This document shows positions 55,018 through 64,000 of a stretch of DNA of 64,000 nucleotides, one piece after another (position 1 is the first letter of the stretch; each line of letters begins with the position of its first letter). The notes under the pieces are model-generated. The model was not told where the DNA came from and made no database searches. It saw only the letters and a program-made list of their open reading frames with translations. The DNA comes from Achromobacter seleniivolatilans (GTDB lineage Bacteria > Pseudomonadota > Gammaproteobacteria > Burkholderiales > Burkholderiaceae_B), in the NCBI RefSeq assembly GCF_030864005.1, contig NZ_CP132976.1, positions 310,001 through 374,000 on the forward strand. The letters are read 5' to 3'. The position numbers and the translations under genes were made by a program.

Positions 55018-55518
55018 ATGAGTCAAATCGGTTCCCCAGCGCCCATTGAGGGGCTCTACATCCAGCATCAATCCTGGCTGCGCGATTGGCTGCGCCGGAA
55101 GACGGGTTGCCCCTTTGACGCGGCGGATCTGACCCACGATACCTATCTGAAAGTGCTGGTGCGCGAGGACGACGCGCGCCAGTATCGCGAACCGCGCGCC
55201 TATCTGACGACGATCGCGCACGGCCTGATGGTCAATCTGTTCCGCCGGCGCGATATTGAACGGGCGTATCTGGACAGCCTGGCCCTGGTCGAAGACGCGG
55301 TTGCGCTCCCGCCGGAGCGCCGCGCCATGGCGCTGGAAGCGCTGGTCGAAATCGACCGGCTGCTGGACGGGTTGCCCCCCAAGGTGCGCAAGGCGTTCTT
55401 GCTGGCGCAGTTGGAAGGGCTGCGCCACGGCGAGATCGCCGAACGCATGCAGGTGTCGGTCAGTTCGGTGCGCCAGTATCTGGCCCGGGCCATGCAACAT
55501 TGTCTGGCGGGCTGGTGA
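55018..55518 (+). CDS. FecI-like ECF sigma factor
   Basis: 166 residues from ATG 55018 (MSQIGSPAPIEGLYIQHQSW); TTG 54994 would overlap the promoter region. Region 2 (HQSWLRDWLRRKTGCPFDAA, DLTHDTYLKVL, REPRAYLTTIAHGLMVNLFR) and region 4 (LDGLPPKVRKAFLLAQLEGL, IAERMQVSVSSVRQYLARAM) are complete. It belongs to the iron-starvation group controlled by a FecR-type partner and a TonB receptor, both encoded next. A strong Fur box lies upstream. Confidence 0.94.
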   Translation: MSQIGSPAPIEGLYIQHQSWLRDWLRRKTGCPFDAADLTHDTYLKVLVREDDARQYREPRAYLTTIAHGLMVNLFRRRDIERAYLDSLALVEDAVALPPERRAMALEALVEIDRLLDGLPPKVRKAFLLAQLEGLRHGEIAERMQVSVSSVRQYLARAMQHCLAGW

Positions 55519-56483
55519 GCGGGCGCGCAGCCGGGCGGGGCGAACTGCCGCCATCGGTCATCCGCGAAGCCAGTGAATGGTTTGTGCGGATGGGAGCCGA
55601 AGAGGCCACTGCGGCGGATGACGATGCCTGTAAACGCTGGGTGAACGCCAGCCCGTTGCATCGTCTGGCTTGGGACCGCATTGAAATGCTGGGGCGCCAA
55701 TTTGGGCAAGTCGAGCCGCAGGCGGGATTGTCTGTCCTGGACCGCGTGCCGTCGCGGGGCCGCCGCCAAGCGTTGAAAGCGCTGTCATTGGTGTTGGGCA
55801 CCGGTGGACTGACGGCCGCGGCGCTGCCATGGAAGGCGTGGTCAGCGGATTTCTGCACGGGGGTGGGCGAACGCCGCAATGTCACGATGACCGACGGCAG
55901 CACACTCAGCCTGAATACCGGAACCGCCGTGGACGTGCGTTTCGACGCCATCCAGCGGCTCGTCGTGCTGCGCCAGGGCGAACTGCACGTCGCAACGCAT
56001 GCGGACCCGCAGACGCCGTCCCGGCCGTTGGTGGTGGCAACCCCCATGGGCCGGATCACCGCGCTGGGCACGCGTTTTGTCGTGCGCTTGCTGGAAAGCG
56101 AGAGCTGGGTCGCCGTGACCGAAGGCGCAGTCAAGATCGAACCGGCGGCGGGGGGCGAGGACGCCGAGCGCATCGTCCAGGCAGGCAGCGGTACGCACTT
56201 CAATACGCTGGCCGTGCAAACGATACGGTTAGCGCCGCACGCGGATGATTGGGTGCAGGGGGCGATTTACGCCGACGGGATGCGGCTGGACGCTTTCGCC
56301 GAGGAACTGGGCCGCTACCGCAAGGGCCGGCTGGTCTGCGATCCGTCGGTGGCAGGCCTGCGCATTTCAGGCTCGTTTCCCTTGGGTGACACCGACCGGA
56401 TTCTGGCCGCAATTGAACGGGCGCTGCCCGTGCGGGCCGACCGCTACACGCGCTACTGGGTGGTGTTGCGGGCACGCGCCTAG
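55515..56483 (+). CDS. FecR-like anti-sigma factor / signal transducer
   Basis: 322 residues. The start GTG 55515 overlaps the sigma stop (GTGA), so the two are coupled. The N-terminal cytoplasmic part (REASEWFVRMGAEEATAADD, CKRWVNASPLHRLAWDRI) fits DUF4880. A membrane helix lies around residues 83-102 after RRQALKAL, followed by the FecR domain (GERRNVTMTDGSTLSLNTGT, LRQGELHVATH, ALGTRFVVRLLES) and a C-terminal STN-binding part. It holds FecI inactive until the receptor signals. Confidence 0.92.
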   Translation: MSGRAAGRGELPPSVIREASEWFVRMGAEEATAADDDACKRWVNASPLHRLAWDRIEMLGRQFGQVEPQAGLSVLDRVPSRGRRQALKALSLVLGTGGLTAAALPWKAWSADFCTGVGERRNVTMTDGSTLSLNTGTAVDVRFDAIQRLVVLRQGELHVATHADPQTPSRPLVVATPMGRITALGTRFVVRLLESESWVAVTEGAVKIEPAAGGEDAERIVQAGSGTHFNTLAVQTIRLAPHADDWVQGAIYADGMRLDAFAEELGRYRKGRLVCDPSVAGLRISGSFPLGDTDRILAAIERALPVRADRYTRYWVVLRARA

Positions 56484-56572
56484 AAAAAAAATTCAATCGG
56501 CACTGTCACTTTTGTATTTTCGATTGGCATACGGGTGAAGCCTAAAAAATTCTTCGCCTGGAACCCATCGAA

Positions 56573-59014
56573 ATGTCTCTGCCTTTTTTTCCCTCTACGC
56601 CTGATGCGCCGGCAGGTCTGCGCATGAAGGCCTTTGCCGCGCTGGTGCTGGCGGCCATGGCTGGCGCCGCAATGTCGCCGTCTGCCGTGCAGGCTCAAAC
56701 CACCGTGTCGTCCGCCTTGCGGCATTCCGTGACCATTCCGGCAGGCGCGCTGGGCGCGGCCTTGTCCAGTTTTGCGCAGCAGACGCAGGTGCTGCTGTCG
56801 TTCGACCCGGCACTGACCGAAGGCATGGAAACTCCGGGCTTGCAAGGCAGCTACGGCGTGGACCAGGGGTTCGCGGCGCTGCTGGCGGGGACCTCACTGG
56901 AAGCGGTACGCCGCGCCGATGGCGACTTCCTGCTGCAGCGCGCGGGCGGCCAGATGGCAACGCAACTCGCGCCGGTCGTGGTGTTAGGCGCGGGCGCGAC
57001 GACGGAAGGCACGGGCCTGTACACGGCCGACTGGATGCGTTCGGCCAACGGTCTAGTGCTGTCACAACGCGAAACGCCACAGTCCACCAGCGTGATCACG
57101 CGCCAGCAAATGGACGACCGGTCGATTACGTCGGTACGCGACGTGATGGAAAACGCCACCGGCATGAACGTGCAGCAAGCGGAATCCGAGCGCCTGACGT
57201 ATTACTCGCGCGGTTTTTCCATGGACACGTTCCAGTTCGACGGCGTGGTTAAGCCGCTGAACGGTATCTACCAATTCGGCGACGGCAACCTCGATCCGGT
57301 CATCTATGACCACGTGGAAATCATCCGCGGCGCCACGGGCCTGATGAGCGGCACCGGCAATCCGGGCGGCTCGATCAACTTCATTCGCAAGCGTCCCACG
57401 CGCGAATTCCAGGGCGACCTGAAGGTTTCGGCGGGCACCGAAGACACCTATCGCGGCGAAGTCGACCTGTCCACGCCGTTTAACGAATCTGGCTCGGTGC
57501 GCGGCCGGCTCGTTGGCGCCAAAGAGCGGCGCGGCGACACCATGGACCTGTACAAGAAAAAGCGCGACGTGCTGTACGGCATTGTCGAAGCGGACGTGGC
57601 GGAATCCACCACGGTCAGCATTGGCGGATCGGTGCAGCGTACGCGGCCTAGCGGCATCAGCTGGGGCGGCCTGCCGGCGCTCGATGCCAATGGCAAACCG
57701 ATCGATTGGCCCAAGGGCCAGGCGATGGGCGCCAAGTGGTCACGCTGGGACACGGATTCCCATGAATATTTCGCGCAGATCGACCACGGTTTCAACAATG
57801 GCTGGAACGCCCGCTTGTCGTTCACTCGCCTGGAAAACAAGTTTGACGCGCCGCTGCTGTTTACGTCGGACGTGCCGGTCACGATGGACGGATTTTCCAC
57901 GCCGCCGCTACTGCGTAAATTCGTGGGCGGCAGCGACCAGAACGTGTTGGGCGGCTCTATGGACGGCGATTTCAACGCCTTCGGCCGCAGGCATCAGTTC
58001 AACGTGGGTTTCTCGCATTCCGACATCAAGGCGTGGAACCAAAGCTGGGACACGTCGGATCAAGACACTTACCCCATTCCCGACGTGAAGAACTGGACCG
58101 GCGACTGGCCGGCGCCAAACTGGGACATCCTGGCCTTGTCGCAAACCAACCGCAATAAGCAGACCGGCGTCTACGGTACGTTGCGCTTGGGGCTGACGGA
58201 TCGACTGCATTTGTTGACCGGTGCGCGCTGGACCCGGTGGGAATCCACCGAAACCAGCGCTGGCGTGACGGGTTACTCGCACACGTATTCCGAAGTTACG
58301 CCGTACGTGGGCGCAACCTATGACTTCAACGATACCTACACGGCCTACGTCAGCTACACCAATATCTTCCAGCCGCAGATGGTGAAGACGCAGACGTGGG
58401 ACATGGCGGGTCCGGCCTATGGTCACAACTATGAGGCCGGCCTGAAGGCATCCTATTTGGACGGGCGCGTGAACGCGTCGGTAGCCGTGTTCCAGACCGA
58501 TCAGAAGGACGTGGCGGAGTACGGCGGCTACGACTACGCGCATGACGACGGCTGGTACTACATTCTGGACGGGACCCGCACGCGAGGTTTCGAAATGGAA
58601 GTGGCGGGCGAGGTGATGCCGGGGTGGAACGTATTCCTGGGCTACACGTACCGTCAATCCAAAGACAATAACGGCAAGAAGGTGCAGACGACTCAGCCCG
58701 AGCAATTGCTGAAGTTGAGCACGGCATACCGCCTGCCGGGCGCGTTCAACAAGCTGACCGTGGGCGGCGGCGTGCGCTGGCAAAGCGAAACCAGCGCGCA
58801 GACCTATTACGGTCTGCAATCTGGCGCCATTGTGCAAAAACCATATGCCTTGTTTGACCTCATGGCCCAGTACAACTTCTCGGACAAGACCCAGTTGCAG
58901 CTGAATGTGCGCAACCTGGCCGACAAGAAGTACTACCGGTCCATGGGTTTCTACAATTCGGTCTTCTATGGCGAAGGCCGGACCGCGCTGCTCACGCTGA
59001 CACAGCGCTTCTGA
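56573..59014 (+). CDS. TonB-dependent siderophore receptor with N-terminal STN signalling domain
   Basis: 813 residues. After the signal peptide, residues about 48-125 form an STN domain (VTIPAGALGAALSSFAQQTQ, LSFDPALT, GSYGVDQGFAALLAGTSLEA), the part that touches FecR. The plug (VITRQQMDDRSITSVRDVME, YYSRGFSMDTFQFDG, HVEIIRGATGLMSGTGNPGG) and FpvA/FoxA-like barrel (ending ALLTLTQRF) are complete. ATG 56573 or ATG 56624 could be the start. With the preceding sigma and anti-sigma genes it forms a cell-surface signalling system. An inverted repeat CAATCG...CGATTG lies just upstream. Confidence 0.94.
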   Translation: MSLPFFPSTPDAPAGLRMKAFAALVLAAMAGAAMSPSAVQAQTTVSSALRHSVTIPAGALGAALSSFAQQTQVLLSFDPALTEGMETPGLQGSYGVDQGFAALLAGTSLEAVRRADGDFLLQRAGGQMATQLAPVVVLGAGATTEGTGLYTADWMRSANGLVLSQRETPQSTSVITRQQMDDRSITSVRDVMENATGMNVQQAESERLTYYSRGFSMDTFQFDGVVKPLNGIYQFGDGNLDPVIYDHVEIIRGATGLMSGTGNPGGSINFIRKRPTREFQGDLKVSAGTEDTYRGEVDLSTPFNESGSVRGRLVGAKERRGDTMDLYKKKRDVLYGIVEADVAESTTVSIGGSVQRTRPSGISWGGLPALDANGKPIDWPKGQAMGAKWSRWDTDSHEYFAQIDHGFNNGWNARLSFTRLENKFDAPLLFTSDVPVTMDGFSTPPLLRKFVGGSDQNVLGGSMDGDFNAFGRRHQFNVGFSHSDIKAWNQSWDTSDQDTYPIPDVKNWTGDWPAPNWDILALSQTNRNKQTGVYGTLRLGLTDRLHLLTGARWTRWESTETSAGVTGYSHTYSEVTPYVGATYDFNDTYTAYVSYTNIFQPQMVKTQTWDMAGPAYGHNYEAGLKASYLDGRVNASVAVFQTDQKDVAEYGGYDYAHDDGWYYILDGTRTRGFEMEVAGEVMPGWNVFLGYTYRQSKDNNGKKVQTTQPEQLLKLSTAYRLPGAFNKLTVGGGVRWQSETSAQTYYGLQSGAIVQKPYALFDLMAQYNFSDKTQLQLNVRNLADKKYYRSMGFYNSVFYGEGRTALLTLTQRF

Positions 59015-59041
59015 TCCGCCCAAGCGCCTTTGGCGTAAATC

Positions 59042-59998
59042 CTAGCGCCAGTCGCTGGCCAAGCTCAGCTTGGCCAGCTGGTCGCGGCTGAGTTGCAGCG
59101 TGGCGGCCTTGACCAGTTCGTCCAGCTGCGCAATGGATGTTGCGCTGACGATGGGCGAGGTAATACCGGGCTGCGCGATCTGCCACGCCAGCGCGGCTTG
59201 CGCGGGCGTGCAGCCGGCGTCTTCGGAAACCTCGTCCAGTGCCTTCAGGATGCGAAAGCCGCGTTCGTTCAGATACGTGTCCACGATCTTTTGACCTCGC
59301 GCGCTCTTGCCCGCGTCGCTGGCGCTGCGATATTTTCCGCTAAGGAATCCGCTGGCCAGCGCGTAGTAGTTGATCGTGCCCATCTGCTGCGTCTTGACCA
59401 GGCTCTGCAAGCCCGACTCGAAAGGTTCGCGGCTGTACAGGTTGTATTCGGGCTGGATGCTCTCGTAGCGCGGCAGACTGTGCCTTTCGCTGGCGATCAG
59501 CGCTTCGGACAGGCGCACCGCGGTGTAGTTCGACGCCCCAATGGCCCGCACGCTGCCCGCCTCGATCAGTTTTGCGTACTCGCCCAGCGTGTCCGTCAAC
59601 GGCGTGTCGGGATCATCCTTGTGCGATTGGTACAGGTCCACATGATCGGTTTGCAAGCGCGCAAGCGATGCCTCTAGCGAGCGGCGGATGTAGGCGGGCT
59701 TCAAGCCCTTTGCGTCAGGTCCCATTTCCATGCCGACCTTCGTGGCGATCAGCACACGGTCGCGCTTGCCCGTGCGTTTGAGCCATTTGCCGATCAGCGT
59801 TTCGGATTCACCGCCTTGGTTGCCCGGAACCCAGCGCGAATAGACGTCGGCTGTGTCGATGAAATTCAGTCCGGCGTCGACCAGGGCGTCCAGCAACGAG
59901 TAGGTGCCGGCTTCGTCCACGGTCCAGCCGAAGACATTGCCGCCAAAGGTGAGCGGGGGGATTTGCAGGCCGGAACGGCCCAGTGCGCGTTTGATCAT
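59042..59998 (-). CDS. Aldo/keto reductase
   Basis: 318 residues. NADPH-dependent reductase with a TIM barrel. The catalytic set is seen: Asp and Tyr in NFIDTADVYSRW, Lys in VLIATKVGM, His in DLYQSHKDD; the cofactor part has AIGASNYTA. The subgroup is that of YajO/Tas-like oxidoreductases. Substrate unknown. It converges with the TonB-receptor gene, 27 bases away. Confidence 0.9.
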   Translation of the reverse strand: MIKRALGRSGLQIPPLTFGGNVFGWTVDEAGTYSLLDALVDAGLNFIDTADVYSRWVPGNQGGESETLIGKWLKRTGKRDRVLIATKVGMEMGPDAKGLKPAYIRRSLEASLARLQTDHVDLYQSHKDDPDTPLTDTLGEYAKLIEAGSVRAIGASNYTAVRLSEALIASERHSLPRYESIQPEYNLYSREPFESGLQSLVKTQQMGTINYYALASGFLSGKYRSASDAGKSARGQKIVDTYLNERGFRILKALDEVSEDAGCTPAQAALAWQIAQPGITSPIVSATSIAQLDELVKAATLQLSRDQLAKLSLASDWR

Positions 59999-60257
59999 GG
60001 TGAGGCCTCAAGGGTGCTGCCAATGGCTGCCAGGAAAGGGTCGGGCGCCACGCGCCCGCTCAAATTCAGTATATTTGCGCCGCATGCCCCGCGATGGCGC
60101 ATGCGCGTCGCGGCATGCACCATTTGAGGGATTCCCCCCAAATTCTTTTATGTAGTGGCGCGTTAGACTATACGGCTTTACGAGTAGTCCGACCGACGGG
60201 AAGCCGCCGGCGTTACCGTAACAACGAGCAAATACCAAGGGTTTAAGGAGCTTACCT

Positions 60258-61229
60258 ATGCTGATCGGAAAAAAACATTTTCTGACGGTTGGCGCCATGG
60301 CGCTGGCGATGGCTATCGCCGCGCCCGTAGCAGCGCAGCAGAAGTCGGTGGCCATTACCGCCATCGTCGAGCATCCGGCGTTGGATGCCGTTCGTGACGG
60401 GGTGCAAGACGCCCTGAAACAGGCCGGGTACGAGTCAGGTAAGAATCTGAAGTGGCAATATCAAAGCGCGCAAGGCAACAACGGCACGGCCGCGCAAATC
60501 GCTCGCAAATTCGTCGGTGACCGGCCTGACGCCATTGTCGCCATTGCCACGCCGTCGGCCCAAGCCGTCGTGGCGGCCACCAAGGACGTCCCGGTCGTGT
60601 ACTCCGCCGTGACCGATCCCGTCGCCGCCCAGTTGGTCACCAGCATGGATGCCTCTGGCACGAACGTGACCGGCGTCTCCGACCTGCTGGCGCTGGACAA
60701 GCAAGTTGAACTGATCAAGAAGATCGTTCCCGCTGCCAAGCGCGTGGGCATCGTCTACAACCCGGGTGAAGCCAATTCGGTTGTGGTGGTGAAGAAGCTC
60801 CAGGAAATTCTGCCGAAATATGGCATGAGCCTGGTTGAAGCCGCCGCCCCGCGTTCGGTGGACGTGGGCTCCGCCGCCCGCAGCCTGATCGGCAAGGTCG
60901 ACGTCATCTACACCAACACCGACAACAACGTCGTGTCGGCGTATGAAGCGCTGGTCAAGGTCGGCAACGACGCCAAGATTCCGCTGATTGCCTCTGACAC
61001 CGATAGCGTCAAGCGCGGCGGCATTGCGGCTCTGGGCATCAACTACCGCGATGTGGGTGTGCAGACGGGCAAGATTGTTGTGCGCATCCTGAAGGGCGAA
61101 AAGCCCGGATCGATTCCGTCGGAAACCATCTCCAAGCTTGAGCTGTACGTGAATCCGGGCGCCGCCGCCAAGCAAGGCGTGACGCTGTCTGATGCCGTCA
61201 TCAAGTCGGCAGCGGTTGTCGTGAAGTAA
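60258..61229 (+). CDS. ABC transporter substrate-binding protein (COG2984, TrpX-like)
   Basis: 323 residues. The signal peptide ends at PVAAQ. The mature protein has SVAITAIVEHPALDAVRDGV, NGTAAQIARKFVGDRPDAIV, VVYSAVTDPVAAQLV and RVGIVYNPGEANS, the hallmarks of the ABC substrate-binding family often linked to amino-acid or aromatic uptake (TrpX in streptococci). AGGAG precedes the ATG. A terminator follows, with the permease and ATPase genes downstream, so the binding protein can be made in excess. Confidence 0.9.
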   Translation: MLIGKKHFLTVGAMALAMAIAAPVAAQQKSVAITAIVEHPALDAVRDGVQDALKQAGYESGKNLKWQYQSAQGNNGTAAQIARKFVGDRPDAIVAIATPSAQAVVAATKDVPVVYSAVTDPVAAQLVTSMDASGTNVTGVSDLLALDKQVELIKKIVPAAKRVGIVYNPGEANSVVVVKKLQEILPKYGMSLVEAAAPRSVDVGSAARSLIGKVDVIYTNTDNNVVSAYEALVKVGNDAKIPLIASDTDSVKRGGIAALGINYRDVGVQTGKIVVRILKGEKPGSIPSETISKLELYVNPGAAAKQGVTLSDAVIKSAAVVVK

Positions 61230-61246
61230 AACGGCTTTCGCTTCCG

Positions 61247-61281
61247 CCCCGCCATGCCCACGCGGCATGCGCGGGGTTTTT
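61247..61281 (+). terminator. Terminator after the binding-protein gene
   Basis: Stem CCCCGCCATGCC / GGCATGCGCGGGG with one bulged base, followed by TTTTT. It probably attenuates rather than fully blocks the path to the permease gene; the next gene starts 209 bases later with possible own promoter. Confidence 0.85.
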
Positions 61282-61489
61282 CTTGATTTCTCCCTTTTTC
61301 TGACCTGTGTGCGACTCCGTTTGCGGCAATGCCGGCACGCGTGGAGACGCTGTAGCAAAAAACAAGAGAAAATGACGCGGTAAGAAACGTTTATTGCGAA
61401 AGCTGGGGTAAAACTGACCCCGAAACGCAAGATATCCGACGTTTCAACTCTTTAATATGCACCATCCTTACCCTGATTGGATTTGACTC

Positions 61490-62380
61490 ATGTCATTGTT
61501 CTCGTTGTTAGGCGCGCTGGAGATCGGCCTGATCTTCAGCTTGGTGGCCTTGGGCGTGTTTATCTCCTTTCGCCTGTTGCGCTTCCCCGACCTGACCGTT
61601 GATGGCAGCTTCCCGTTGGGCGGCGCCGTCTGTGCCACGTTGATCGCGTCGGGCACCGATCCGTTCACCGCCACCATTGTTGCGACGATTGCCGGCGCCG
61701 CTGCCGGCCTGGTGACGGGCTGGCTGAACGTGAAACTCAAGATCATGGATTTGCTGGCCAGTATCTTGATGATGATTGCCCTGTACTCGGTCAACCTGCG
61801 CATCATGGGCAAGCCCAATGTGCCGCTGATCACCGAACCCACTGTCTTCACGATCTTGCAGCCGGCCTGGATTTCGGATTACGTTGCCCGCCCGTTGCTG
61901 CTGATCGTCATTGTCATTCTGGCCAAGCTGGCGCTGGACTGGTTCTTTGCCACGCAGACCGGGCTGGCCGTGCGCGCCACCGGTTCCAATGGCCGCATGG
62001 CCCGCGCGCAAGGCGTCAACACCGGCCGCATGATTCTGGGCGGCATGGCGCTGTCCAACGCGCTGGTTGCATTGGCGGGCGCGCTGTTTGCCCAGACGCA
62101 AGGCGGCTCGGATATCTCGATGGGCATTGGCACCATCGTGATCGGCCTGGCTGCGGTGATCGTCGGTGAAAGCATCCTGCCGTCGCGCAAGCTGGTGCTG
62201 GCAACGCTGGCCGTGATCATCGGCGCCATCGTCTACCGCTTCTTCATCGCGTTGGCGCTGAATAGCGATTTCATCGGCCTGAAGGCGCAAGACCTGAACC
62301 TCGTCACGGCGGTACTGGTCACCGTTGCCCTGGTCATCCCGATGCTCAAGCGCCGCCTGGTCGGCAAGAAGGGGCGCTGA
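61490..62380 (+). CDS. ABC transporter permease (COG4120 type)
   Basis: 296 residues with about eight to nine helices (for example LEIGLIFSLVALGVFISFRL and LVTAVLVTVALVIPMLK). RFPDLTVDGSFPLGGAVCAT and AVRATGSNGRMARAQGVNTG resemble the branched-chain-type permeases that pair with COG2984 binding proteins. It is followed after one base by the ATPase gene. Confidence 0.9.
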   Translation: MSLFSLLGALEIGLIFSLVALGVFISFRLLRFPDLTVDGSFPLGGAVCATLIASGTDPFTATIVATIAGAAAGLVTGWLNVKLKIMDLLASILMMIALYSVNLRIMGKPNVPLITEPTVFTILQPAWISDYVARPLLLIVIVILAKLALDWFFATQTGLAVRATGSNGRMARAQGVNTGRMILGGMALSNALVALAGALFAQTQGGSDISMGIGTIVIGLAAVIVGESILPSRKLVLATLAVIIGAIVYRFFIALALNSDFIGLKAQDLNLVTAVLVTVALVIPMLKRRLVGKKGR

Positions 62381-62381
62381 T

Positions 62382-63176
62382 ATGTTGTCCGCAAAAGATC
62401 TGAAAATTACGTTCAACGCCGGCACGCCGATTGAAACCCGTGCCTTGTGCGGCTTGTCGTTGGAAATCCCGTCGGGCCAATTCGTGACCGTGATCGGTTC
62501 CAATGGCGCTGGCAAGTCCACGTTTCTGAATGCCGTGTCGGGCGACCTGCCCATCGATTCGGGCCGTATCGACATCAATGGCGTGGATGTCACCAAGCAG
62601 CCCGTGTGGACGCGCGCAGGCCGTGTGGCTCGCGTGTTCCAGGACCCGATGGCTGGCACCTGCGAAGACCTGACCATCGAAGAGAACATGGCGCTGGCGC
62701 AGATGCGCGGCGCGCGCCGCGGCTACAGCCGGGCGGTCAAAGCTTCCATGAAGCAAGGTTTCCGCGAACGCCTGTCCACGTTGGGGCTGGGCTTGGAAAA
62801 CCGGCTGACTGACCGCATTGGTCTGTTGTCTGGCGGTCAACGCCAGGCGGTCAGCTTGCTGATGGCCGCTCTGCAACCCTCGCGCATCCTGCTGCTGGAC
62901 GAACACACTGCCGCGCTGGACCCGCGCACGGCGGATTTCGTCTTGAAGCTGACGGCGCGCATCGTGGCGGAAAACCAGCTGACGACCATGATGGTTACCC
63001 ACAGCATGCGTCAGGCGCTGGACGTGGGCGACCGCACGGTCATGCTGCACCAAGGCCAAGTGGTGCTGGACGTGTCAGGCGATGAGCGCCGGGGCATGGA
63101 CGTGCCGGATCTGCTGGCGATGTTCGAGCGCGTGCGTGGCGAGAAGATCTCCGACGACGCGCTGTTGCTGGGCTGA
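62382..63176 (+). CDS. ABC transporter ATP-binding protein (COG1101 type)
   Basis: 264 residues from ATG 62382. Walker A GSNGAGKST near residue 40, the signature LLSGGQRQAVSLLM near 150, Walker B RILLLDEHTAALDP, and the H-loop in MVTHSMRQALDVG are all intact. It powers the importer formed with the two preceding genes. It converges with the racemase-family gene, one base apart. Confidence 0.94.
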   Translation: MLSAKDLKITFNAGTPIETRALCGLSLEIPSGQFVTVIGSNGAGKSTFLNAVSGDLPIDSGRIDINGVDVTKQPVWTRAGRVARVFQDPMAGTCEDLTIEENMALAQMRGARRGYSRAVKASMKQGFRERLSTLGLGLENRLTDRIGLLSGGQRQAVSLLMAALQPSRILLLDEHTAALDPRTADFVLKLTARIVAENQLTTMMVTHSMRQALDVGDRTVMLHQGQVVLDVSGDERRGMDVPDLLAMFERVRGEKISDDALLLG

Positions 63177-63177
63177 T

Positions 63178-63843
63178 TTACGGCAGCGCGCGCCAGGTTT
63201 GCAGGATCAGGGTTTCAATATCGTGAACCGGCAAACCGGTTGCCCTTGTCACCGCTTCGCGGTAGGGCGGCATGTTGGTGCATTCCAGCACGATGTGACG
63301 CAAGCCTGGCGCGCGCGCCGTCAGGCGTTTGGCTGCGTCGACCACATTGTCTTCAACCTGCGCCAGATCCATCACGGTGCTGTTTTCCAGAATGCGCGCG
63401 TGCATTTCGCAGCCCGGGGTCAGGCCTTCGACGACCGCATCGGCGGGCACGCCCACCGAATCCAATATGCCTCGCGACAAGGACTGCGCGTCAAACGTGA
63501 CGATGCCGACTCGCTCCAGAGTCCGGCATTGCAACAGGCTGGATGTGACCACCGGCACGGGCACCGCGGCTTGCAACACTGACTGGTATTTCGCCAGAAA
63601 GCCGCAGCTGGTCGAGATCATGCTGGCGCCTTCGGCAGCCAGTGCGACGGCCGCATCTACAAAGGGTTGCAAGAAAGACGGGTCGGCCTCTTGCACGATC
63701 TTGCGTGGCGATGCGCCTTGCACGGTGACAAAGCGCACGGGGATACCGGCGCGCGCGTAAGTGTCAGGATTGCCGACATCTCCGGGCGGACGCGGAAATC
63801 GCGTGTCCAGCATCAACACGCCAAGAAAACCCGCGGCGCTCAC
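63178..63843 (-). CDS. Asp/Glu/hydantoin racemase-family protein
   Basis: 221 residues. Two cysteines in the right places for a racemase-type active site are present: MISTSCGFLAKYQ (C81) and IVLECTNMPPYR (C188). The family includes aspartate/glutamate racemases, hydantoin racemases and arylmalonate decarboxylases; which activity is present cannot be told. The start is GTG 63843, overlapping the stop of the upstream amino-acid ABC ATPase (GTGA), so it is part of that operon. Confidence 0.82.
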   Translation of the reverse strand: MSAAGFLGVLMLDTRFPRPPGDVGNPDTYARAGIPVRFVTVQGASPRKIVQEADPSFLQPFVDAAVALAAEGASMISTSCGFLAKYQSVLQAAVPVPVVTSSLLQCRTLERVGIVTFDAQSLSRGILDSVGVPADAVVEGLTPGCEMHARILENSTVMDLAQVEDNVVDAAKRLTARAPGLRHIVLECTNMPPYREAVTRATGLPVHDIETLILQTWRALP

Positions 63844-64000
63844 GCCGGCAGCTCCGATCCGGGCACGCGGTTAAAGCGCGCCAGAAAGGCGCGCGTGGCC
63901 TCGTTTTGCGGATTGCCGATGACGACTTCCGGTGGTCCGGATTCGGCCACCACGCCATCGCGCATGAACACGACCTGATCCGCGACTTCCTTGGCAAAGC
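63840..64000 (-). CDS. Amino-acid ABC transporter ATP-binding protein, 3' end only
   Basis: The last 52 codons of a gene that enters from the right edge. The residues FAKEVADQVVFMRDGVVAES, then GPPEVVIGNPQNEATRAFLA, are the C-terminal H-loop-distal segment of GlnQ/HisP-type polar amino-acid importer ATPases. The stop TGA is shared with the racemase start. The link to a racemase suggests use of amino acids or N-acyl derivatives. Confidence 0.85.
   Translation of the reverse strand, partial: FAKEVADQVVFMRDGVVAESGPPEVVIGNPQNEATRAFLARFNRVPGSELPA

Noticed and set aside
1..64000. CRISPR arrays, tRNA or rRNA genes, insertion sequences, prophage
   Set aside because: No repeated spacer pattern, cloverleaf, transposase or phage gene was recognised anywhere in the window.

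Overview
The window is a GC-rich chromosomal segment of a betaproteobacterium, most likely a member of the Alcaligenaceae close to Achromobacter or Bordetella. That placement is inference. It rests on EF-P with arginine at position 32 next to its rhamnosyltransferase EarP, on Bug-type tricarboxylate-transporter binding proteins beside CoA-ligase operons, and on DUF2863, DUF2968 and DUF3613 proteins. It is ordinary chromosome: I see no insertion sequence, prophage, CRISPR array, rRNA or tRNA.

Layout. At 1-1300 (minus) lies the start of a two-partner-secretion transporter (FhaC/ShlB type) that runs off the left edge, followed by an AT-rich spacer and an MHYT-domain membrane sensor. Positions 2737-16476 hold a complete Tad/Flp pilus locus on the plus strand: flp pilin, TadV peptidase, two TadE-like pseudopilins, CpaB, the secretin, TadZ, TadA, TadB, TadC, TadD, a DUF3613 protein, a large TadG-like protein and a sigma-54 activator with a degenerate receiver domain. 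Most junctions overlap or nearly touch, so it is one transcription unit or a few coupled ones. Positions 16583-21980 hold housekeeping and unknown genes (DUF2968 lipoprotein, DUF1178, efp, earP, DUF2863, an extradiol dioxygenase).

Positions 22073-39367 are bracketed by the two aconitase genes, acnA and acnB. The promoter regions of both carry the same 24-bp dyad with one mismatch. Between them are a LysR / SDR / acyl-CoA ligase / Bug cluster, a LysR-pirin divergent pair with a clean 25-bp operator, a TonB-dependent receptor behind a Fur-like site, a hipBA toxin-antitoxin pair under an AT-rich region of TTGTA/TACAA dyads, and a lipoprotein transglycosylase. Positions 39631-49266 contain a two-gene envelope unit of unknown function, a TauE/SafE exporter, a CBS protein, an acyl-CoA dehydrogenase pair with a LysR regulator, a divergent crotonase and thiolase, and a spermidine-synthase-like protein.

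Positions 49403-54939 are a malonate-use operon: GntR regulator, malonyl-CoA decarboxylase, crotonase, malonyl-CoA synthetase and a Bug binding protein. Malonate would be bound outside, activated to malonyl-CoA and decarboxylated to acetyl-CoA, which feeds the TCA cycle. Positions 55018-59014 are an iron-responsive FecI-FecR-TonB-receptor surface-signalling system behind a strong Fur box. The right end has an aldo/keto reductase, a three-gene ABC importer (binding protein, permease, ATPase), an Asp/Glu-racemase-family protein and the tail of an amino-acid ABC ATPase cut by the window edge.
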